A DNA stretch of 64,000 nt from Blastobasis lacticolella (lineage: Eukaryota > Arthropoda > Insecta > Lepidoptera > Blastobasidae). The notes beneath the pieces were generated by a model. That model was not told the DNA's origin. It saw nothing but the letters and a program-made list of their open reading frames with translations, and made no database searches. Positions 56,408 through 64,000 of this stretch are shown in pieces; position 1 is the first letter of the stretch; the number at the start of each line of letters is the position of its first letter. The position numbers and the translations under genes are program-made. Location of the stretch: NCBI GenBank assembly GCA_905147135.1, contig LR990058.1, positions 17,459,349-17,523,348 on the forward strand, written 5' to 3'.

Positions 56408-56537
56408 ATGGCGGCGGCGGCCGCGCTGCTCGCCGCCGCGCTGCTGGCCGCGCTCGCCGCCGGCTGCGGGGACCCCGCGCACCTCCCGCACCACCTGCAC
56501 CGCGACCACTCCGCACGCCCGAGCCTCCCGGCCCTAG
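56408..56537 (+). CDS. dpr: dpr-like coding exon 1 (signal peptide)
   Basis: Starts at ATGGCGGCGGCG, preceded by a splice acceptor at 56363, so the exon has about 44 bp of 5' UTR and a noncoding exon must lie upstream. It encodes a hydrophobic AALLAAALLAALAAG signal core and an HLPHHLHRDH stretch. It ends CCCTAG|GTATTC in phase 1. The exon is extremely GC-rich compared with its flanks. Confidence 0.85.
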
Positions 56538-59500
56538 GTATTCCAACATCACACATTTGCATTGCACTATACTGACTCGTTTAATGATCGAATACGGCTT
56601 TTTAGGCCGCCCGGGCTGAAGGCTCAGAGGGTTTTTTTATAGTGTGAGTGCCGTAATTTATCCTCCGACATAATGTCGGAGACCTTTTTTGCAGATTCAG
56701 GGGGTTGATCTGAACCTCAAAACACATTTATAGTACTGCGGCGGTCTTAGAGAGCGAACGTTTCATGTTCCATAATATAAATTTATAAATACGCTTGGAG
56801 GAATTCACATATTGTCATCTAGTCCCAAAGTAAGCAAAGCTAGTGTTATGGGTGTATGATAACTGATAAACTACTTATATGTATAATCATAATACATACT
56901 ACACCCAGACCCGTAAAAGAAATTAAAAGTGAGTAGTTCAGTTAAGTGGTTAAGATGTCGGTCCGCCACACAGAGGTCCCGGGTTCGATTCCCGGCCGGG
57001 CAAGAATAGAAAATGATCAACTTAATTTCTGTTACGGGTATGGGTGTTGTATGTATTATGTATTTAGTTAGAGAGAGTGCAGTGTTCTGCACTCTGAGCT
57101 GAGTGAAAACACTAGCCCTCTCGCTGGGGAATCGGCGCGTAATAGTCATTAATGTCATTTTAGAACGAATACGGCGCGTGGAGCGAGCGGCCGCCGCCAC
57201 GGTGCGCGTGCTGGACGCCGTGGGCGGAGAGGCGGCGGAGGCGGCGGAGGCAGCGGGGGAGGCGGGGGCGGCGCCGGCGCCGGAGGGCGGCACCGACGAC
57301 GCGTCAGAGTCGCTGGCGGCGGCCATGGAGGCGGCGGCGGGCGTGCCCGCGTGGCGCGAGCTGTGGCACGGCGCGCTGGACGCGCTTCGCCGCGAGCCCG
57401 AGCTGAACGCCACGCAGGAGGACGTGCTGGTGCAGCTGGGCGGCGTCGCCTTCCTGCACTGCCCCGTGCGGCACCTCGGCGAGCGCGGCGTGTCCTGGGT
57501 GCGCCGCCGCGACTGGCACATCCTCAGCTCCGGCCTCTTCATGTACACCAACGACGAGCGCTTCCAGGTATGGCATAAATAAAGAATGTGTTTAGAGCAT
57601 TTGTTCGGCGGCTCCGAGAATGGCGCCTACTTATACATTTTCTAATGGCCGACAACGCATACATATGCGACTCTTCGGGTGCTGCCCGGGTATCTATCGG
57701 CGGGATGAGTATCAGATGATCCTCTGACCACCTTACCATCCATTTTCTTTTTTGCCTCTATCCTTTAACAAACCATCAGCATGACCACACCTTCATTTTT
57801 ATACAACCCTAGTGACAAACTTGAAGGCAACGTGAAGGGTAGTGAATAAACATAAACAGATAGCTCACAAGACGGAAAGTAGTAACGTCACCCAAAACCT
57901 CTGCGTTCACTTAGGTTTCAGGTTCAGGTATCAGGACTCAGCTGATACGGTATCATGCACAGGTACTGCACGCGGACGGCGCCGACGACTGGGTGCTGCA
58001 GATCAAGTACGTGCAGAAGCGCGACAACGGCACGTACGAGTGCCAGGTATCGTCGAGTGGGGGGGCGCTGTCGCGGCTGGTGCACCTCACCATCGCCGTG
58101 CCGGAGGCGTTCATCCTCGGCGCTGATGAGCACCACGTCGACGCCGGCTCCACCATCAACCTTGTGTGTATCATCGAAAAGGTATGGTCACGCACTGGAC
58201 CACCTGCCCTGCCCACCCTCTTTTATGTCTGCATTTTCATCATCACCATATCAGCCGAAAGACGCCTTCTGTTGGGCAAAGGCCCCAGAGATCTCCACAA
58301 AGGTCGGTCCTGTGCCTTCCGCATCCATCTGGTACCTGCGAATTCACCAGGTCGTCGGTAGACCTTGCGGGAGGCCTACTCACACTGTTTCTTCAGGCAC
58401 GTGGTCGCCTCTCGAGAAATTTACTGCCTCATCGGCCAACTGTTTTTTGAGCCATGTGCACTACCCACTGCCACTTAAGCCTGGTCTATGTCAGTAACCT
58501 TGGTTCGCTTGCGGATCTCGTCCTTTCTGATTTCATTCCATTCCAGTCTAGAAGCCTGAAGACATCCTGCAACACAACGAACAACTTCGGTGATATGACA
58601 TCACCTTGTCTAACTCCTCGCAGCAATAGGCTTTGAGTTCGGGTCCTAAAGACGTACTGGCATGGTGGCGTTTTTGTACAATTACTTCTATGTTTAAATA
58701 AATAAATCGAAGGCTTATAGTAGGGGAGCCCAAGTGGGGATTTCGGGATTTACTGAAGCGCGGCAGATTAATATAAGTAACCGGTTAAGTACCTCCACCA
58801 AATATGAGCCTCATATATATGGCCGCCCGTCAAGGATAAAGGATCAGATTAGTAAAAAAAAATTGATCATCAAAAATTCTCGTGCGCGTCAGATTAAGGT
58901 AGGGTGAGTTAATTACATGCTAAAAAGTGTATATTCCACTAATCTGACAATTTGCAAGTGACGTAAAGAAAGGGGGAGAGCTGCAAAGTTGTAAAAAAAA
59001 CGTCATCTCGACATTCTCGAGCGTGGCTGAATTTTTTTTTATTTCGAATGAACGATTTCCACAAGCCGAAGTAACAAAAATTCGTCGATAAAGTTTAATA
59101 CGTGCAGCTGCGTGATGCCTATATTCCCCTCACCGCGTTTCTATTCCTTTCACTTTTTCTCTATCTATTACTCTCTAAAACCGTCACAGCTTGGACACCC
59201 AATTCTCGGAAACGACGTCGCGGTAGACCCAAGAAAAGGTGGACAGATGAGCTGCGGGCCTTCGAAAGTGACTGGCGGCATTGGCACTTGATTGTGAAGA
59301 GTGGAGGAATCGGGGGGAAGCCTTTGCCCAGCAGTGGGATGATTCCGGCTAATATAGATTAGATTACTCTCTAAATCCGTCCCCACTCTGGTTTCTGTTG
59401 TCATGACATCATCACAGCTGATCACACAGCTTGTTCGTGGCATGATATTATTTACAACGTATTTCTAACGTTTTGGCTTATTTTGTTCAAACTCAAACTC

Positions 59501-62221
59501 AAATACGTTTATTCAGTTTAGGTTTTCACAAACACTTATGAACATCATAATTATAATTATAGTATAAAATGAATGCTAGTCACCACGGCACCATCGAGCG
59601 GACAACGGTTTCTTGGCTAATATGTAGGGCCATATAAAAAAGAAAACAAAAAATAGACTCCGCGGCCAAAGATTTTATTCTTTGTCCGCGACACTGTGAA
59701 AAAATATTTTTTTTTTTTTAATTATCAAATTAGGGGAATCCCTCCAGATAATCGTCAGATTATGAGACAGCACGTCTAGGACATAAAGATGAACCATATA
59801 TATCTTAATCTGACACGCTTGAGTATTTCAAAATGGCGAATTTTTATTGCACATTCTAATAATGACCACGAGTTTGCGTCACATCCAATCGTCAGATTAT
59901 TAGATGAGAGCATTTTTTTAGGTTCACTTAACATCCCCTTAGAAAATCTGTCGCGCTCGATAATATTTTTTTTCTCATTTTCAATCCTTACGTATGACCA
60001 CCTCCATCATGCAAACGATCAGATTAACATAAGTACATTATAAAAATACGTAGGACATGGATGCTATCAATATCTGACGCGCTCGAGTATGTCCATGCAA
60101 TAGTTTTTTTTTACATTTTTGAAAATCTATAGCCGCTTCCCCCACCGATGAAAAGGAATACATTATATAATATTTTTTTCTTTTTATTATATAAGCTTCG
60201 CAACTAAATAGGTCTCTATGACGCTCGAGTAAATCCCCATTTAGCATCGTGGGCTCCCCTACTATAGTCCTCAAACGCCAAGCATAATGGCCGTTATACT
60301 CTATCACTCGTCGATCTTATGTATACCTGCCGCAGCGTATGTATGATACGTAATAACTGTCGAGAATAGCTTATAATACACATGGCTCAACAGTGATATT
60401 GGTCTAAAGTTTATCAAGAGAGTCTTATCACCCTTCTTGAATAACAATATCACTATTATCGCTGCCTGAATCCGACGTTTTTCCCTCAAATATGACGGAA
60501 TTGAACAGTTTACGAATCATCTTAAGCACAGGTCTGCCACCAGCTCAGCCGTAATCCCATCATCACCCGGCGCCTTGTCGTTTTTGAGCTATTTGAGAGC
60601 CATACTAATCACGTACATGCTGATGATCGGGATATCTTCGGTATAATGTCGAATTAACTTGGCTCTGGGGTCTTTGCCGTACTGGTAACAGGTACCCGTG
60701 TTGTCGTGTATAACTGTCTATAGAACATCTCGACTTCCCTCAGAACCTCGGAGTTGCCAACACTCTAAACAACTCTGCCATCATCCGTTTTCAGTCTCGT
60801 CAGCTGGCTCTGTCCAATTGACATATCTCTCGCAAAGACTTAACAGCCTTTGTTCCGCTGGACATTTTACTTTATTACTATTATTTTGTTTCACTTCAAA
60901 ACAAACAATGTATCTTAATTCTTTCTATGACTAGGTACTGCAGTTGATCTCTCTGTTATGATTTCGGGTTAGATGGAATAGTCGAATTTGTGCCACCGCA
61001 CGCGAATGGTCCATCAGTGTTAGCGGGTTTGAATACGGGATCTGTCAGTCTAGCAGGGCGGGTTTATAAGTTTAGTCTTGGATCCTTATGAGATAACCGG
61101 GATGAAAGGCAGTGCTTGTGGTTGGCATACATTGTCTGCATATTATAGTCATTAAGTAGGAAACTTGGAGATGGAACGCGTCGCCGATGAGATTCCCAAT
61201 ACACCACCTATTTGCTTCTTTCTCATTTGCTTCATTGTAATTTCAAATTTACTCGTAAGAGTTTTTAAATGAATTCCATTGTCCAGAGTCCTGTGCCGCC
61301 GCAGTACGTGTTCTGGTACCACAACGAGCGCATGATAAACTACGACGCGGCGGCGGGCGTGGCGGTGCGCACCGAGCCCGGCCCCAAGACGCAGTCGGCG
61401 CTCGCGATCCACGCCGCCGCGCCCAGGCACTCCGGGAACTATTCCTGCCGCGCGCCCAACACCGAGCCCGCGCACATCTACGTCTACGTCTCCGAAGGCA
61501 GTGAGTGGACGCTGCTCCTATAACTGCCTCCTGGGGGTAGAGCCTCGAGAAGGTTTCGTGCTCATTCTGTTTGTTCTGCTTGATATTCAGGTTTAGGTAT
61601 GATGCCTGAAGATGAGTAATTCGAAAGCGGGTGCAATTTAATTAATTTTTTATAATAAAGTGGAACTAGTGTACAAAAAGTGATTCATAATAATGGAGTT
61701 CCATCAGGAAGTGACAACACAATATATTAAATATTAGTTGAATACTAATTAACGATATTTTTTTTTAATTTTATTAGGATGCTGGAGCATGCTAGGAGCA
61801 TGTTTTAGGTAAAATAACTTTTGAATTTGACTACGGATCGCTTTTCATCATCCTAAATTCGTACCGGTCTTTATCAGGGACGTAGTTCCCTGCTAAAACT
61901 CCATTTCCAAAACTCAAATTTTGACAGACCGGTTGCAGAAAAGGCCGACTGGACTTTGGAGGTCCACTTTATTCTAAAGGCTCTATCAATCAGAAGTAAT
62001 CATATAGAGGTGGTGGCTCGTGTCCTCGGTCTGGTTGGGTCAAGTAGAGTGTATGCTGGCGCCTAACACTAACGTAATTAACTATTTCCGGTGCAGGTGA
62101 CAAGATGGCGGCGACGCTGAGCCGCAGCGCGGACGGAAGCGCGCGCGCCGCGCCCGCGCCGCTCGTTGCGCTGCTCGCCGCGCTGCTCGCGCGCCGCACC
62201 GTGCATTACACCGCACTATGA
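56408..62221 (+). CDS. dpr: Dpr-family two-Ig-domain neuronal surface protein
   Basis: Spliced coding region of five exons: 56408-56537, 57164-57567, 57963-58181, 61287-61500 and 62097-62221. All introns are GT-AG, the phases agree (1, 0, 0, 1), and the product is 363 residues. In flies Dpr proteins are cell-surface receptors that pair with DIP proteins to match neurons and synapses. Visible parts: signal peptide (1-20), a long Ala/Glu-rich linker, Ig1 (C143, W155, C205; VSWVRRRDWHILSSG, YTNDERFQ, GTYECQVS), Ig2 (C247, W261, C305; VPEAFILG, STINLVCIIEK, SGNYSCRAPNTEP) and a hydrophobic C-terminus (PLVALLAALLA) suited to a GPI or membrane anchor. N-glycosylation sites at N125, N200 and N302. 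The Ig2 and KMAA tail recall fly Dpr12, but the paralogue is not certain. Confidence 0.92.
56785..57062. mobile_element. Two SINE pieces fused in inverted orientation
   Basis: 56785-56930 is the tail half of the SINE on the minus strand (ATTCACATATTGTCATCTAG, ACACCCAGACCCGTAAAAGA). It is joined to 56935-57062, the head half on the + strand, with B box GGTTCGATTCC followed by CGGCCGGGC and TTCTGTTACGGGTATGGGTG. Both halves share the TTACGGGT.TGGGTGTTGTA-type block in opposite orientation. The composite lies in dpr intron 1, ending about 100 bp before exon 2. Confidence 0.8.
57164..57567 (+). CDS. dpr: dpr-like coding exon 2 (linker and first half of Ig1)
   Basis: The acceptor TTAATGTCATTTTAG joins G from exon 1 to AA, forming Glu44. 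The exon encodes an Ala/Glu/Gly-rich linker of about 70 residues, then LVQLGGVAFLHC, VSWVRRRDWHILSSG and TNDERFQ. It ends TTCCAG|GTATGG in phase 0. The linker, with GGC/GCG-rich codons, is the variable part; the Ig half is the diagnostic Dpr signature. Confidence 0.92.
57963..58181 (+). CDS. dpr: dpr-like coding exon 3 (end of Ig1, start of Ig2)
   Basis: Exactly 73 codons, phase 0 on both sides. Encodes VLHADGADDWVLQIKYVQKR, DNGTYECQVSSSGG, the interdomain VPEAFILGADEHHVD and STINLVCIIEK. The acceptor is ATCATGCACAG|GTACTG and the donor is GAAAAG|GTATGG. Confidence 0.93.
58230..58650 (-). pseudogene. RTE-type LINE fragments in dpr intron 3
   Basis: On the minus strand 58650-58545 reads LLLRGVRQGDVISPKLFVVL then QDVFRLLDW (frame-adjusted), an RTE reverse-transcriptase palm motif. 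After a deletion, 58530-58240 reads piecewise like the C-terminal block (NEIRKDEIRKRTKVTD, MRKAQDRPLWRSL). Stops and frameshifts throughout. It begins about 50 bp past the exon 3 donor. Confidence 0.75.
59170..59365 (+). pseudogene. RTE-type LINE C-terminal fragment, nested
   Basis: The + strand frame reads SRKRRRGRPKKRWTDELRAF then ESDWRHWHLI and a short shifted tail (EEAFAQQWD-like in another frame). This is the basic C-terminal GRPKKRWTDE block of RTE-type LINEs. Nested inside the TIR element; inactive. Confidence 0.65.
59480..59640 (-). mobile_element. Short LINE 3'-end copy
   Basis: CAAACTCAAACTCAAATACG then TTTATTCAGTTTAGG at the left edge is a common lepidopteran minus-strand LINE 3' terminus. 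The remainder (ATGAATGCTAGTCACCACGG) has no coding capacity. The family is not assigned. Confidence 0.45.
60300..60900 (-). pseudogene. RTE-type LINE RT N-terminal fragment
   Basis: The minus strand reads KAPGDDGITAELVADLCLK-like pieces (about 60600-60500) and IVILLFKKGDKTLLINFRPI then SLLSHVYYKLFSTVI (60450-60350). These are the RT finger motifs of RTE-type elements. Together with 58230-58650 it may be one minus-strand RTE copy split by the TIR element at 58716-60266. Confidence 0.65.
60901..61286. other. dpr intron 3 remainder
   Basis: No recognised repeat or gene. It ends in the exon 4 acceptor. Confidence 0.5.
61287..61500 (+). CDS. dpr: dpr-like coding exon 4 (Ig2)
   Basis: The acceptor CCATTGTCCAG precedes AGTCCTGTGCCG. 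It encodes SPVPPQYVFWYHNERMINYD, a TEPGPKTQSALAI strand and SGNYSCRAPNTEPAHIYVYV. The donor is GAAGGCA|GTGAGT in phase 1. The exon lies 3.1 kb from exon 3 because of repeat insertions. Confidence 0.93.
61501..62096. other. dpr intron 4
   Basis: 596 bp, AT-rich, from GTGAGT to GGTGCAG. No repeat was recognised. Confidence 0.8.
62097..62221 (+). CDS. dpr: dpr-like coding exon 5 (C-terminal tail, stop)
   Basis: After acceptor TTTCCGGTGCAG the frame reads (S)DKMAATLSRSADGSARAAP, then APLVALLAALLARRTVHYTA, Leu and TGA. The short basic/Ser stretch before a hydrophobic end fits a GPI-attachment or membrane signal. Confidence 0.85.
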
Positions 62222-63092
62222 CGTGCTGTACGATCGAACAATAATAATTGTGAATGTATTTTCTTTTTGTATTTGTAATACTTTATCAAACAATTGTGGT
62301 TTCCATACTGTTTCACCGCAACTTAGTTAAGATTATTACTCTAATTGTGTTTTACTACTCTGATATCGCGATCCGTTGCTAGTGGTCAATATCACTTACC
62401 AGAGCTGATTCGATCACGTTCGTCCAATTCGATATTCGTCCAGTCATTTTCTTTTCGTCTAATTCCCCGTAGAGATTGGAACCTGAGCTCCCTTCCCAAA
62501 TCTAGCACTTGATTTTGTGTTGCAATGCAACCTATCGGTCGCTTTTACTAGGTTATCCGTCTGTTCCGTTTTTGGTCCAGCCGCTCCCCAAATAGTTGAA
62601 CATACATTCTGATATTAAAAGTGCAGTACAGTGTAACAAACTTGTTAAAGCTGTTGTTAGAATTGACGTGATATTTCAAAATAGCAACACTTAGTTCCAA
62701 CTTAGGCCACCAGGTTTAATACGTTTGTGATACTCTACTTACCTAACGTATTTATACTTTTCTAGTATCCCGTTTATTCTCCACTACATACATTGCTCGC
62801 GAAGTTTATCAAAGTTACCCGAATACGAGAGTGTAAAGAGAGTACTTCGTGTAACTTCCCCTCACCTCGGTTGACTTCCGATCGTTGTCGGTTTTTTGCG
62901 CTCGAGTCAAAGGGTCCGAAGCTCGATCGCTAACTGTTGCTACTACAATACTCGACCATTCAGATTGATCTGAAAAGTCGACCGTTTGACCTGGTTCTAT
63001 TCCGGTGACAGCATCCACCATCTCCTTTTTCTATTCTGCGACAATTCACGAAAAAGGTTGAATGTACAATAATGTACATTAGCACGAGTCTA
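62222..63092. other. Probable dpr 3' UTR and downstream DNA
   Basis: AT-rich sequence after the dpr stop. No canonical AATAAA is obvious nearby; ATTAAA occurs at about 62614. The polyadenylation site cannot be placed. No other gene was seen. Confidence 0.4.
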
Positions 63093-63287
63093 GGAGCATT
63101 TACGCACTGCATCTGATCCACATCCGTAATAATATATAGCCATAATATTCTGTGACAGGAGTATTTACGCACTGCATCTGATCCACATCCGTAATAATAT
63201 ATAGCCATAATATTCTGTGACAGGAGTATTTACGCACTGCATCTGATCCACATCCGTAATAATATATAGCCATAATATTCTGTGACA
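63093..63287. repeat. 65-bp tandem repeat, exactly 3 copies
   Basis: Unit GGAGTATTTACGCACTGCAT ... ATATTCTGTGACA at 63093, 63158 and 63223. Copies 2 and 3 are identical and copy 1 differs by GCATTT for GTATTT near its start. Confidence 0.97.
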
Positions 63288-64000
63288 GAGCTGTAGTCCG
63301 TCGAGTCGCATAATTTAATTCAATCGTCAAACTTTAGAAGCTTCTGATCACACTATCCTAAATTTAGTTACATACTAAATCAGTTACCGGTTCAAGAGCT
63401 ACGAAGACGGACGTGTCGTGTACGAGGATGAGGATTTCTCCCGTACCTACTGTCTAAAAATCGAAAAATTGGAATTTGCCAGCCATGGTCGATGGCAGAA
63501 TTAAAATTTAAATAAAAACATGAATGGAGGCATATTTATTTCTGTGCGGAAAGTTACCAATATACAACCACCATTTTTGTTTATACATTTTTTGTAAATT
63601 TTGGCGTAGAGGTATTAAGATATTAAGTATAACTAAACTAACCTTTTTTCTTTTGTGATTTAGTAGGTACGCTGCACAGTCGCACTTAAATTTATTATTT
63701 GCAAAAAAACTAAATACCTACTATAATCTTCTCACGCACGAACAGTTTTGCAGTGACCCCTCAGTTACCCCTTCCTAAATGCGAAGAAACGAATTACTAA
63801 TTAGGAAATTATTTATTACGAATTAGAAAATAAGGCTTCTAAATTCGGAAATTCAATTCTTTTAGGATTTTAATCGTCTAAATACGAATACACTCACCTA
63901 TCTGAACTTGGTAACTGAATCATTTAGATGTCTGAATTTAGAAAGTTTAATACGCCTTTAATTTGCCGTTTCGAAATCAGCATCTGCATGCATCGAATAC
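63288..64000. other. Unassigned AT-rich DNA at the window end
   Basis: No gene or recognised repeat on either strand. Confidence 0.5.

Larger units (their letters stand above)
58716..60266. mobile_element. 1.55-kb TIR element in dpr intron 3
   Basis: The left end TATAGTAGGGGAGCCCA is repeated as an exact complement at the right end (60250-60266). The next blocks (GGGGATTTACT.GAGCG) also pair. Inside, the word GTCAGATTA / TAATCTGAC recurs at about 58765, 58843, 58888, 58939, 59754, 59808, 59890, 60018 and 60072, often next to CGCTCGAGTA. There is no transposase frame. It carries nested LINE scraps and itself splits an RTE copy. Confidence 0.75.

Noticed and set aside
56935..57003. tRNA gene candidate with GGTTCGATTCCCGG
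   Set aside because: The acceptor stem does not pair and the sequence continues into a SINE body found elsewhere; it is a SINE head.
57304..57576. Open frames antisense or frame-shifted to dpr exon 2
   Set aside because: They are GC-rich shadows of the true exon, which carries the conserved Ig motifs and matching splice phases.

Overview
The window looks like lepidopteran (moth or butterfly) nuclear DNA. It is AT-rich with scattered GC-rich islets. It contains one spliced insect-type nervous-system gene with long introns, tRNA-derived SINEs and LINE families of kinds familiar from Lepidoptera, many short inverted-repeat elements, and no operons or compact prokaryotic gene layout. Species cannot be named from the sequence alone.

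The only convincing host gene is on the + strand near the right end (coding exons between 56408 and 62221). Five exons splice in frame to a 363-residue, two-immunoglobulin-domain cell-surface protein of the Dpr (defective proboscis extension response) family. Its introns hold a fused inverted pair of SINEs, a broken RTE LINE and a 1.55-kb inverted-repeat element that splits that LINE.

Everything else is repeat or unassigned. 1-9.9 kb: unassigned AT-rich DNA with GC islets, a GGC tract, a GCGCCC tract and small retroelement scraps. 9.87-11.8 kb: a hAT-like element with a perfect 8-bp target duplication, nested inside an older palindromic MITE. 11.9-17.4 kb: two identical 294-bp direct repeats 5,211 bp apart, resembling LTRs round a non-coding interior that also holds a 15-bp minisatellite. 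20.0-24.0 kb: a DNA-element-like unit rich in GAGCGAGC motifs, interrupted by two LINE fragments. 28.1-33.1 kb: a full-length Jockey-type LINE with both ORFs open and a visible target duplication. 33-43 kb: broken retroelements, a possible CpG-rich first exon or promoter, a perfect 42-bp palindrome and a MITE. 43.3-46.8 kb: a 1.5-kb foldback with 587-bp arms and a 79-bp minisatellite. 48.5-55.6 kb: three LINEs meeting at AAT tracts; the middle one has both ORFs open. 63.1 kb: a 65-bp triplicate.

No new enzymatic system was found. The most informative features are the two intact LINEs, the nested hAT/MITE, the LTR-like repeat pair, the large foldback and the repeat-laden dpr gene. Family assignments rest on motif recognition by eye; no database search was run.
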